Positions 1 through 7,538 of a stretch of DNA of 13,373 nucleotides are shown one piece after another. Within the stretch, counting starts at the first letter, position 1; each line of letters starts with the position of its first letter. The stretch is from Chrysochromulina parva (taxonomy: Eukaryota; Haptophyta; Prymnesiales; Chrysochromulinaceae): assembly GCA_002887195.1 (NCBI GenBank), contig PJAB01001597.1, forward strand, positions 1-13,373, given 5' to 3'. A program made the translations under genes and the position numbers. The notes beneath the pieces were generated by a model. That model was given only the letters and a program-made list of their open reading frames with translations, had not been told where the DNA came from and made no database searches.

Positions 1-1916
1 CGGCTCGGACTCTTGCACCCCGTCTTCCGCCTCGGCGATCCGATCTGCCCCGATCTCCGCCTCGGAGATTCGATCGCGCCGCGCGGAGATTCGGAGCTCG
101 GCTCGACCTCGTTGCTGCACGTCCTCTGCCGTCCACTCTTGGGGGCGCTCTCTCCTTTGAGAGGTGAGGCCCGGGCCTGCTGCTGCTCCCTGAGGTGCTC
201 GAACTGCGCCACCTCGCGTAGCTCGTTGAGTAACGCCTCGCACATTCGGTTCGCGTCGGAGCGCATGGCGCGTAACGAGTCGGTCGGATCCTCCGCCGCG
301 ACGGACACTTCGCCACCCCGAGAAATCTTCTCCTGCGTCGCACGGAGCATGTTCTCGAGCGCCGTGTGCTTCAAGTCGAGGATGAAGCCACGCTCCGCCT
401 CCAGCGCGCAGGCGACCCGCTCCATCTGTCTAGCCATGTCCTCCTTCAGCGCCGTGTGCCTCAGGTTCATGATCAGCGGTCTCAGGTCGGGTGAGGCTCG
501 CGAAGCCACCTCCTCCAGCTCGGAGATCATCGACGGCTCCGACGCCCCCGGCAACCACGGGTGCATCGGCGGCCTCGGCGCGTGCGCTGAAGGCGGCTCG
601 GTCAACGTGATAGTGATCGATGAGCGGCGATCGATGGAACCGCCATGGGCACTGGCCGACTGTGCGGACGGCGTCGCGGCCGGCAGCGCGGCGACGGCCT
701 GCTTGGGCCCGCCCATGCGCGGCGTGAGGCCCGCACCAAAGTAGGCGGTCGCTAGGTACGGCGTGAGCAGCACCGAGAGCGGAGTATGGGCAGGCCTCGC
801 ACCGGACCCGGGCCATTCGCCTCCCTGGGCGGAGTGGTCGGGGGAGATGTCGGGGGAGTTGTCGGGGGAGGCGTTGGGGGAGGCGTTGGGGGAGGTCGAC
901 TCGCCCAATGGGAGGTTGAAGGAAGCTTGGCGGCGAGGCGAGGCTGCGGGGGGCGGCGAGGCGGGAGACGGCTCCGGACTCGCGGCGACGGGAGCGGCCG
1001 AAGGCGCAGCCGACGGCTTCGCTGGCTGGAGCTTCGTCTTGAGGTGCGCCGGAAGATGGCGGTAGAGGGTGCTAGTGTCTTTGATGACGGGCTTGACGAG
1101 CGCGGGCCTGCCGAAGGAGCACAGCCGGCGGCGCTCCTCGGCCTTGCTCAACAGCTGGGTCAGCGTGCCGTAACCATTGCCCAATGCCCCATCGAACTTC
1201 TTCATGCTGTTCGTGAGGGGCACTTCGGCGAGCGTCGCTGTCAGCTCAAACTCCGAGTCGCAGATGGCGTAGACGCCGATGTGGTAGTCCGCGAGAGGGC
1301 CTGTCACGTAGCGCGGGTGGTCCGTCTCGATGAGCACCACGTCGTCCCCCTTGCCTCCCGAGCGCCACAAGTGATCATCGATGGTCGGGAACAATGAATC
1401 GGTCGACACGAAGACATCTGGATCGCCCGAGATCGCCTTGACCGAGATGCGCAAGTTGCAGCGCTCTCGCAGCGTAACAACGTAGTACGCATAGCAAAAC
1501 TGGCGCACCGACGCCCTGATTGGCTGGTCAAGCTCGAGCTGCTCGATTTCGCCGACCTCACGCACGGCCGCCTGACCTCGTTTGCGCTGGCCAGGCATAA
1601 CGAGGTGTGGCTTGGAAGGTTCGGCTGCCGCGTACTTGATCCGCCGCAGCTCACTTCCCGACTCCGGCAGGGTGAGGTCGGGCGGGCCGAGGGGCTTGTA
1701 CGCGCCACGCGTCGATGAAGCCCACCCGGTCTCAGAACGCCTCTGCTCACGCTGCTGCTCCTCGAGCTTGACAGCGTGTGGATCCAGCGTGCGCATGTTA
1801 TCCTGGTCGCGCTGGCTGTACTGTTGCGGAGCATACAGCGGGTACTCCATGTAGGGCATGCCCACGTTGGGCATCTCGCCCACGTCCCAGCCGGGAGCCA
1901 TTGCTGAATGAGCCAT
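1..1916 (-). CDS. Partial PPC-like beta-sandwich protein with Pro/Ser-rich linker (C-terminus off window)
   Basis: A single minus-strand frame stays open from the ATG at 1916-1914 to the left edge (638 codons plus 2 nt, no stop). It is the first ATG I favour: G at -3 and G at +4. Residues about 131-230 look like a beta-sandwich of the bacterial pre-peptidase C-terminal (PPC) type: RASVRQFCYAYYVVTL, then GDPDVFVSTDS (164-174), then YHIGVYAICDSEFELTATL (211-229). In that family, GDPDLYV- and YxIGVYG-like strands are the hallmark. Residues 300-450 are Pro/Ala/Ser-rich and probably disordered, with an SPN/SPD repeat at 342-362. Residues 465-580 are helical and contain two similar blocks, LRHTAL (485) and LKHTAL (515), 30 residues apart. 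The tail is basic with SPRR-type motifs (610-638). There is no signal peptide or membrane segment in what is visible. It is divergent from the GluRS gene. Function unknown; the PPC-like call is by eye and moderate, the reading frame is strong. Confidence 0.82.
   Translation of the reverse strand, partial: MAHSAMAPGWDVGEMPNVGMPYMEYPLYAPQQYSQRDQDNMRTLDPHAVKLEEQQREQRRSETGWASSTRGAYKPLGPPDLTLPESGSELRRIKYAAAEPSKPHLVMPGQRKRGQAAVREVGEIEQLELDQPIRASVRQFCYAYYVVTLRERCNLRISVKAISGDPDVFVSTDSLFPTIDDHLWRSGGKGDDVVLIETDHPRYVTGPLADYHIGVYAICDSEFELTATLAEVPLTNSMKKFDGALGNGYGTLTQLLSKAEERRRLCSFGRPALVKPVIKDTSTLYRHLPAHLKTKLQPAKPSAAPSAAPVAASPEPSPASPPPAASPRRQASFNLPLGESTSPNASPNASPDNSPDISPDHSAQGGEWPGSGARPAHTPLSVLLTPYLATAYFGAGLTPRMGGPKQAVAALPAATPSAQSASAHGGSIDRRSSITITLTEPPSAHAPRPPMHPWLPGASEPSMISELEEVASRASPDLRPLIMNLRHTALKEDMARQMERVACALEAERGFILDLKHTALENMLRATQEKISRGGEVSVAAEDPTDSLRAMRSDANRMCEALLNELREVAQFEHLREQQQARASPLKGESAPKSGRQRTCSNEVEPSSESPRGAIESPRRRSGQIGSPRRKTGCKSPS
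831..893 (-). repeat. 12-bp tandem repeats encoding SPN/SPD units
   Basis: Near-identical 12-bp units (on the plus strand GGGGGAGGCGTT and variants) encode SPNASPNASPDNSPDISPDHS-like residues 342-362 of the PPC-like protein. The repeats keep the frame. They lie in a Pro/Ser linker, so copy number probably varies without damaging the fold. Confidence 0.85.
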
Positions 1917-2183
1917 CACGTGTGAGGACAGGGGGCGGCAGTCCCACGGCGGCGCGGCGGCGGGGCGCGGTGGATGGGTAGCATCTTGCCGATGGAGCGC
2001 GGAACTTGCTTCCTATCCGTAACGACATTTCACTTCATTAGTGTGGAAAAGGACACCGAAGACAGCGATGCGAACTTCGAAATGGTGCTGCTGTCCAGTA
2101 AGTCGCTACGCGAACTTACGCCAATCCGATCTCCGGCACCTCAAAAGGCCTTCTACTTTTCCTTCATTTACCATCGCTTCGCG
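1917..2183. promoter_or_regulatory. Shared divergent promoter region (PPC-like gene / GluRS)
   Basis: These 267 bp separate the opposed start codons of the PPC-like gene and the glutamyl-tRNA synthetase. From about 2000 onward the base composition is visibly more AT-rich than the flanking coding DNA. A CACGTG palindrome lies at 1918-1923, next to the minus-strand ATG. An in-frame ATG at 1974 could extend the synthetase by 70 residues, but that extension resembles untranslated leader rather than protein. The promoter role is inferred from gene orientation; no TATA box is convincing. Confidence 0.5.
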
Positions 2184-3896
2184 ATGGCCCGACGCCTCTT
2201 TGGCCTGCTGGCCGTGAGCGCGCGTCCGCTATGCACTCTGGCAGCCTATATGGCCGCATCGCCCTTCCAGCAGCAAGCCGCGCGAGGCATCTCCTCGCGC
2301 GTCGTGGAGGCGGCGCGGGCAAGCGCCGTCGAGAGCCCGACGAATACCCGTACACGCTTTGCTCCGTCGCCGACCGGCTCATTGCACGTGGGCGGTGCGC
2401 GCACCGCTCTCTTCGCCTGGCTGAAGGCGAAGAAGGAAGGAGGCGACTTCCTGGTCCGGATCGAGGACACGGATGAGAAACGCAGCACGCGCGAGTCGGA
2501 GGCGTCGGTGCTCGCCGACCTCGAATGGCTCGGCCTCAAGCAGGATGAAGGGCCGGTTGCCGGCGGACCGAAGGCCCCGTATCGTCAGTCGGAGCGCATG
2601 GTGGCCGGAATCTACCAGGAGTTTGCGCAGCAGCTCATGGAAAGCGGACACGCTTACCCGTGCTTCTGCACGGTCGAGGAGCTTGAGAAGAAGAAGCTCG
2701 AGGCCGAGGCGAAGGGCGAGAACCCGCAGTACGATGGTACGTGGCGAGACGCGGACCCCGCAGAGGTGAAGCGGCGAAAGGACGCAGGCGAGCCGTACAC
2801 GGTGCGCTTCAAGGTGCCGCGCGGCAAGAAGGTCACCATCCAGGATAAGGTGCGCGGCGAGGTTTCCTGGGACTGCGCGGCGACCGTTGGCGACTTCATC
2901 CTGCTCCGCTCGGGTGGCATGCCCGTGTACAATTTCTGCGTGGCGGTGGACGATGCGACGATGCAGGTGAGCCACGTGATCCGCGCCGAGGAGCACCTAA
3001 CCAACACCGTGCGCCAAGTGCTCGTGCTCGAAGCGCTCGGCTTTACGGTGCCCACGTATGCCCACCTGGCGCTCGTCCTCGGCGAGGATCGATCGAAGCT
3101 CTCGAAGCGGCACGGCGCGACGTCGGTGAATCAGTTCCGGCTCGAGGGCTTCTTGCCGCAGGCGATGATCAACTACCTGTGCCTGCTCGGCTGGAACGAC
3201 GGCACAGACAAGGAGATTTACACCGTGGACGAGCTCGTGCAGGCCTTTTCGCTCGACAGGATCACAAAATCCCCCGCCGTCTTCGACATGAAGAAGCTGC
3301 GCTGGATCAACGGGCAGCACCTGCGCGCGCTGCCCAAAGCCGAGCTCACCGGCCTCATCTCGCAGCAGTGGGCCGAGGCCAAGACGTTTGCTGCCGATGC
3401 GCCCGGTGCGAGCGCCTTTGCGACGGCCGTTGCGAGCATGGTCGCCGAGAAGGTGGAGCTCATTAACGACGCCGCGCCCCTCGTGCGAGATGCGCTCTCG
3501 TACCCGCTCGAGGAGACACTGGCGTCCGAGGCCGCCGCGCCCTTCGTCAAGGACGCCGCCGTGCTCGAGGTGGGCCGTGCAGTGGTGCGCGCCTACCAGG
3601 CCGGCGAGCTACCCGCGCTCGATGCGCCCGACTTCGAGGGCGCGTGGAAGAAGTGGGTGACGGCGGCCGGCAAGGCTCTTGGTCGTAAGGGTAAAGACCT
3701 CTTCATGCCGCTCCGCATCGTGATGACGGGTCGCATGATCGGTCCCGACATCCCGGCGCAGCTCGCCGTGCTCGGGCTCGCACACGAGTCGCTGCAACTT
3801 GACGAGATGCCGATCGTGCCGCTGGCGAAGCGCATGGAGGCGCTCGAGACGGCGCTGAGCAAGCTGCCCGCGCCCGTCGCGGCCGCGGCCGCTTAG
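2184..3896 (+). CDS. EARS2: Organellar glutamyl-tRNA synthetase (bacterial type, class I)
   Basis: Charges tRNA-Glu with glutamate in mitochondria and/or plastid; in plastids Glu-tRNA also feeds tetrapyrrole synthesis (family knowledge). The 570-residue protein from ATG 2184 (G at -3, G at +4) starts with an Arg-rich, acid-free leader (about 1-38) typical of organelle import. The catalytic Rossmann core follows: RFAPSPTGSLHVGGAR (58-73, HIGH-type motif HVGG at 68-71), RIEDTD (92-97), and the KMSKS-type KLSKR at 305-309. The anticodon-binding region covers roughly 380-570. Stop is TAG. A zinc-site CxC pair (C160, C162) is present, but the partner region (YDGTWR, 183-188) lacks the second Cys. 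The frame is open upstream to ATG 1974, so a 640-residue form is possible but unlikely. Whether targeting is mitochondrial, plastid or dual cannot be read from sequence. The gene is intronless and converges on the small Cys protein gene. Confidence 0.96.
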   Translation: MARRLFGLLAVSARPLCTLAAYMAASPFQQQAARGISSRVVEAARASAVESPTNTRTRFAPSPTGSLHVGGARTALFAWLKAKKEGGDFLVRIEDTDEKRSTRESEASVLADLEWLGLKQDEGPVAGGPKAPYRQSERMVAGIYQEFAQQLMESGHAYPCFCTVEELEKKKLEAEAKGENPQYDGTWRDADPAEVKRRKDAGEPYTVRFKVPRGKKVTIQDKVRGEVSWDCAATVGDFILLRSGGMPVYNFCVAVDDATMQVSHVIRAEEHLTNTVRQVLVLEALGFTVPTYAHLALVLGEDRSKLSKRHGATSVNQFRLEGFLPQAMINYLCLLGWNDGTDKEIYTVDELVQAFSLDRITKSPAVFDMKKLRWINGQHLRALPKAELTGLISQQWAEAKTFAADAPGASAFATAVASMVAEKVELINDAAPLVRDALSYPLEETLASEAAAPFVKDAAVLEVGRAVVRAYQAGELPALDAPDFEGAWKKWVTAAGKALGRKGKDLFMPLRIVMTGRMIGPDIPAQLAVLGLAHESLQLDEMPIVPLAKRMEALETALSKLPAPVAAAAA

Positions 3897-4310
3897 GTGT
3901 GCGCTTCGACGAACGGCACTTTGCGCGTGCGAGCGAGCGCCTGGCAGCACTCGGTCGCACCACGGGTGACCATGGAGCCGTGGCAAGTGTCTGCGGCTGC
4001 CATAGATTGAAGAGGAGAGTCGAGTACCGGAGTAGAGACACACAGTGCGATGTGGCATGTGCAGATGGTTGCGAGATATTACGGTGTGGGCGACGTGACG
4101 GTTTCTCGTTGTCGTTCGGCGAGCGTATGCGGTGATGCGGAGATTAGTGTGACTCTGGGAGTGCCTGTGGTGCTTTTGACTGGAGTCACTATATATATAT
4201 ATTCGTTGATGTTCTCGTTGGGTCGCGTGAAACGCGTAGACACGTCATCTGTGCAGTTGCGACACCCTGGCGCCATGTAGAGGGAACGCGGGAATGCCTG
4301 CAAGAGCCTT
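3897..4310. other. Tail-to-tail intergenic region, no gene seen
   Basis: These 414 bp lie between the TAG of the GluRS gene and the TAA of the convergent small Cys protein gene, so they hold both 3' untranslated ends. The only structured element is a short (TA)n run at about 4190-4203. Short reading frames on both strands lack family features and look random. No canonical AATAAA signal was seen on either strand. Confidence 0.6.
4190..4203. repeat. TA dinucleotide microsatellite
   Basis: A run of about seven alternating TA units lies in the convergent 3' region, standing out against GC-rich surroundings. It is too short to support any function. Confidence 0.8.
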
Positions 4311-4726
4311 TTACTTTTTCGGTTGCCCAATCAAGAGCTGAGCCTTGCTCGTCGCGCACTTCGGCTTGCACTCAAGCATGGCGTCCGCACGGCTCACCAC
4401 CTCAACCTGCCCGATGCCTTTGGTGATCTTCGTCTTCTCGTAAAGGCACTTGGACAAGCATTCCGTAAAAGACTTGTCGGTCTTGGACCCATCTGCGTGC
4501 ACAAGTAGGCAGCGCACGGCAGAGGAGACAGTGTGTGAGCAGCACCAGAACGTTGACGTGCAGGAGGAAATAGTTTACCGGCGCGAGCTGCACGCGGCGC
4601 TACTGGCAGCAGAACCGACGCCATCCCGGCGACGGCTGCTCGCCGGCTGGTAGCGGCCAAGGCTGAATTCAAGCCGGCCGTGACAGTCATCATGGCGGCG
4701 AGGAGCGCGAAGATGAAATGCCTCAT
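4311..4726 (-). CDS. Two-exon small Cys protein, probable Tat-targeted thylakoid lumen protein
   Basis: Coding exons are 4579-4726 and 4311-4492, joined across an 86-bp intron to give 109 residues ending in TAA. The ATG at 4726 starts a hydrophobic leader (residues 1-24, ending SALA) that looks like an ER signal. A second signal follows with a twin-arginine (TSRRAAVAG, 26-34), a hydrophobic stretch and ARA (47-49). This two-step arrangement is what complex-plastid algae use to reach the thylakoid lumen. The mature part would be 60 residues beginning DGSK, with two CxxxC pairs (ECLSKC and ECKPKC), suggesting two disulfides in a helical hairpin; it ends LLIGQPKK. I cannot name the family. An in-frame ATG at 4765 would add 13 residues before the signal and is less likely. 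It is divergent from the SFI1-like gene. The splice is supported by consensus sites and restored frame only. Confidence 0.8.
4493..4578 (-). other. Intron, 86 bp, phase 1
   Basis: On the minus strand the donor is G|GTAAAC and the acceptor GTGCACGCAG|AT, with a C/T-rich stretch between. Removal joins GCC G to AT GGG, making an Ala-Asp-Gly junction. Without splicing, the leader frame would run on into a Pro/Arg-rich shadow peptide with no conserved look. The intron sits exactly at the predicted signal cleavage point. Confidence 0.82.
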
Positions 4727-4892
4727 GTGAAATCTCCGAGCCTCAGGTGCAATGTAGTGATACATGTAAACGTTACCGAATGCACCGAGCGTGAGAAACC
4801 GAAGAAGTCAATTCCATTCGAAGGCCGCGCGTTGTGGTGAGCTCCCGGTTTGCGCTGGTCAACAACCCGGTGCTGGGTCGAGCGAAAGGAGG
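4727..4892. promoter_or_regulatory. Shared divergent promoter region (Cys protein / SFI1-like gene)
   Basis: Only 166 bp separate the two opposed start codons, so both promoters and 5' leaders must fit here or overlap. No TATA box or other motif is convincing. The role is inferred from gene orientation. Confidence 0.5.
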
Positions 4893-7085
4893 ATGTCCTC
4901 CGATGACGACGAGTTCAACTCGGAGAGGAACAATCTGTCGTTCCTGCTCACTCTGCTGACGATGCTCGATTTCCAGGAATCCGGGAGCGTCTCGCGTGAG
5001 GACTGGGAGCGAGGCGTCGCCGCACTGCACGCTCCCGGGCTGAGCCACGAGGTGAGCTGGAAGATGCTGCTGCGCCGATTCGATCTGGATTCCAGCGGAG
5101 CCATCGAGTTTGGCGAGATGCACGGCCTAGCGCCACTCGATCCGCGCCTCGGCGCGCTGCTGCGTGTGATCACGCAGACGGTCGTGCGCCTGTCAGAGCG
5201 AATCAATGGTGCCTACGCTGGATTGCAGGAGACCAAGCTCAAGCTGATGAAGGGCACCATCAACCAGTGGAGGGGCAAGTGCACCACGGCCGCATTCAAC
5301 GCTTGGCGCGACCTCGTTCGCAGGTTGAACGCGCAGCGCATGGCGGTGATCGGCAACCTGCGGTACGCTCCGTGCCGCAAGTGCCTGCATGCACTTCACA
5401 AATTAGTGTCGACCAAGAAGGCGCAGATGAGCCGCGCGGCGGCGATGATCCGCGGCGGCGATACAGCGCTCAAGCTGAAGGTCTTCGATAGGTGGCGCAC
5501 CGCGCACTTTGGCGACAAGGAGGCGAAGAACAAGAAGCTGAGGATGTACTTAATGGGGCGTGACGAATGGTGGAAGCAGCACATCATCGACTCGTGGCGC
5601 ACGTCGGTCCGGCACGAGCGCGGCCTCCAAAAGTTCGTCACCACATGGCTCTTCCAGGGCATGGTGAGGACGTTCGTCGCATGGCAGCGCCACGTGCGCG
5701 CCGCCGTCGCCGAGCGCAACCGCGGGCTCGCAAAGGGTATGGCCATGCTTCTCCGCGGCACTGAATGCAAGGCCTTCGGCGCGTGGCGAGACTCGTCGCG
5801 TGCGCAGATCGCCGAGCGCGAGGCCGTGCTGCGCAAGCAGCTCATGCGCAAGGTGAAGCTCTTCGGTGCGCAGGTGGTGCGCGCCTGGTTCGAGTGGTAC
5901 ATGCGTAAGCTGCGGGCGAAGAAGCGCGTCTGCTGGGGCGTCTCAGTCGCCGGCATGGCTTTCCGTGCGTGGCTCGGGCTGATCGATGGGAAGCGGCGTA
6001 GGGAGTTTCTGCACTGGGCTCTCGGACCGAACCTGGAGGTGCTCGGCGATCAGGTCAAGGAGGCGAGCGCCATCCTGCGCGGCGAGATCACGAAGGACGC
6101 GCATGCGATGCGCGAGGAGATCAACGCGCATACGCGCAAGCTCCGAGAGGAAGTGGCCCTCGAGCGCGACGCAGTGCGCGAGGAGCTGCTGAACAAGCCG
6201 GACGGCAGGGAGCTGGAGGCGGCGAGAGCGGAGCTCGAGGCGGCACGCCTCGAGATAGCCGCGCTCCGCAAGCAGCTCGCGCAGCATGAGGTGACGCATC
6301 GTACCCTGGCGGCGGCAGCGAGTACGACCGAGTACCACCTGACCGAGCAGCTGCACGTGCTGGCGCGCGAGATCGAGGAGCGAATGGCGCAGGCGCGACG
6401 CGACGCTGAGATGCGCGCGCGGGTAGAGGACCAGCAGATGGCCGAGGCCACTGAGAAGATCCGCATCATCCAACAATCCAAAGCCAACCATGAGGAGCTA
6501 TTGCACCTGGTCCACAAGCTGCAGCAGCGTCCCAAGCCAGGCCAGCCCTTGGGCATCCAGCCACTTCTCACGGTGCCATACCCGCTGCCGCCCGGCCAGC
6601 CCATCTCGTCGACGGCGCGCCGCCCCTCGCGCCCCATCAGCGCCTCCGCCCACAGAGGTGGAGGCTCGCAAGGGCACCTCGACGGCACCGCCGAGTTTCG
6701 CGAGGTGCCCACTTGCATCGAGGAGACGGCGCGCACGCCCTATGTCTCCACCTCAGAGCAGATCTTGCTGCGCCATCTGCCCGCCGATGCCGACCAAGGG
6801 GCCACGCCGCTCAGTGGCGCCGGCGGCTCGCGCGGTCGGCTGGTGGGCGCTGGGCGTGAGGTGGGCGGCCGCGTGCTTGTACCGCCCGCGTCGCACTCAC
6901 CGGCGCTCTCCGCACGCGCTTCCGCGACCGCTCACGCGATCGTCGCCAACAAGCGTCCCGCGAGCGCGCGCACGGGCGGGGCGGCCAACGTGTCCATGTT
7001 CTCGCAGCGTACTGACATGTTCGCTCGATCGCTTGGCTCCGGCGAGAGACTGCCCGAGACGACGATGCCCGGCATGGCGGCATAG
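4893..7085 (+). CDS. EF-hand / SFI1-like centrin-binding repeat / coiled-coil protein
   Basis: Probably a cytoskeletal scaffold of the basal body, centrosome or flagellar root (inference from the SFI1 family, which binds centrin). The 730-residue protein starts at ATG 4893 (A at -3); the frame is open further upstream, but only from a GTG. A degenerate EF-hand loop lies near 26-37 and a canonical one at 64-75 (DLDSSGAIEFGE, with all calcium-binding positions). Residues about 126-375 carry Trp repeats of the form hxxWRxxxR: W138, W201, W235, W264, W298, W332 and W360, several spaced 28-34 residues apart, as in SFI1-type centrin-binding repeats. Residues 383-545 are highly charged heptad-like coiled coil. 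The tail (550-730) is Pro/Ser/Gly-rich with two basic RPxSA-type patches (RPISASA, KRPASARTG). The stop is TAG. The gene is intronless and converges on the Rab transferase gene. Other centrin-binding ciliary scaffolds are possible identities. Confidence 0.88.
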   Translation: MSSDDDEFNSERNNLSFLLTLLTMLDFQESGSVSREDWERGVAALHAPGLSHEVSWKMLLRRFDLDSSGAIEFGEMHGLAPLDPRLGALLRVITQTVVRLSERINGAYAGLQETKLKLMKGTINQWRGKCTTAAFNAWRDLVRRLNAQRMAVIGNLRYAPCRKCLHALHKLVSTKKAQMSRAAAMIRGGDTALKLKVFDRWRTAHFGDKEAKNKKLRMYLMGRDEWWKQHIIDSWRTSVRHERGLQKFVTTWLFQGMVRTFVAWQRHVRAAVAERNRGLAKGMAMLLRGTECKAFGAWRDSSRAQIAEREAVLRKQLMRKVKLFGAQVVRAWFEWYMRKLRAKKRVCWGVSVAGMAFRAWLGLIDGKRRREFLHWALGPNLEVLGDQVKEASAILRGEITKDAHAMREEINAHTRKLREEVALERDAVREELLNKPDGRELEAARAELEAARLEIAALRKQLAQHEVTHRTLAAAASTTEYHLTEQLHVLAREIEERMAQARRDAEMRARVEDQQMAEATEKIRIIQQSKANHEELLHLVHKLQQRPKPGQPLGIQPLLTVPYPLPPGQPISSTARRPSRPISASAHRGGGSQGHLDGTAEFREVPTCIEETARTPYVSTSEQILLRHLPADADQGATPLSGAGGSRGRLVGAGREVGGRVLVPPASHSPALSARASATAHAIVANKRPASARTGGAANVSMFSQRTDMFARSLGSGERLPETTMPGMAA

Positions 7086-7538
7086 GGATAGCGGCCTACG
7101 GGCGTGATTTCTTAGGCCAGAGAGCATACAGTTACAGAGAGCAGAGTGAGACCACAATAAACGCGAAACCAGTTGTTTGTGACGAAACACAAATCAAAAC
7201 GGAAAACAAAATTAGACTGGCGAGGCCGGCTCTGGCCTCCAGGGAAGGCCGCGCGCGACGAGGCGGTCCAGTCGCGGTACGGCGGTAGGCGCTGCCCCGG
7301 AGAGCGGAGTGCCGGGAGGCGGGAGAGGGCGGGCGGGACGCGGCGCGGACCGCGCGGTTCCGCGGTCGGGTCCGCGCTGTCCCGTTCTGGTCGCTCGTTC
7401 ACTCCGGTTGCGCTTGGGCACCGGGGCCTGATCGTTGCTCGGCATCACGTCTCGGCATATCTCGCGGCGTCAGCTAAGCCCCGCGCATCGTGTCGCCACT
7501 ATCTTCTCGTAGGCAACTTTCCATATTGACCCGCGGAC
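7086..7538. other. Tail-to-tail intergenic region, no gene seen
   Basis: These 453 bp hold the 3' ends of the SFI1-like and Rab transferase genes. An AATAAA hexamer lies at 7156-7161, 71 bp past the SFI1-like stop, and could be its polyadenylation signal, although many algae do not use that motif. The centre is extremely GC-rich and can fold into a hairpin (7343-7377). Open frames here have compositions typical of GC-rich noncoding DNA and show no domain. Confidence 0.55.
7343..7377. repeat. GC-rich inverted repeat (hairpin)
   Basis: Left arm GCGCGGACC (7343-7351) pairs perfectly with right arm GGTCCGCGC (7369-7377). Within the 17-nt loop, CGCG at 7353-7356 can also pair with CGCG at 7361-7364. 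It lies between convergent 3' ends; a role in 3' end formation is speculative. It does not fit a tRNA: no A-box or B-box match. Confidence 0.6.

Noticed and set aside
13..744. Plus-strand 243-codon open frame
   Set aside because: It is antisense to the open minus-strand PPC-like frame, has the Arg/Ser/Cys-rich composition of a GC-rich shadow, and shows no domain.
1304..1834. Minus-strand 176-codon Ser/Arg-rich open frame
   Set aside because: It overlaps the PPC-like gene in another frame; the frame from 1916 has balanced composition and recognisable strand motifs.
1974..2183. 70-residue N-terminal extension of GluRS from ATG 1974
   Set aside because: The segment is AT-rich and unlike a targeting peptide; ATG 2184 has a better start context and begins an Arg-rich leader.
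4394..4765. Unspliced 123-residue reading of the signal-peptide frame
   Set aside because: Past residue 49 of the leader it turns into Pro/Arg-rich shadow sequence; splicing at GTAAAC...GCACGCAG gives a better protein with paired cysteines.
7340..7420. tRNA-like GC-rich fold
   Set aside because: The GGTTC string does not match a B box, and no cloverleaf with an anticodon stem fits.
7173..7529. 118-codon plus-strand frame between the convergent genes
   Set aside because: It starts at a non-ATG codon, is Arg/Gly-rich with no domain, and lies in 3' flanking DNA.
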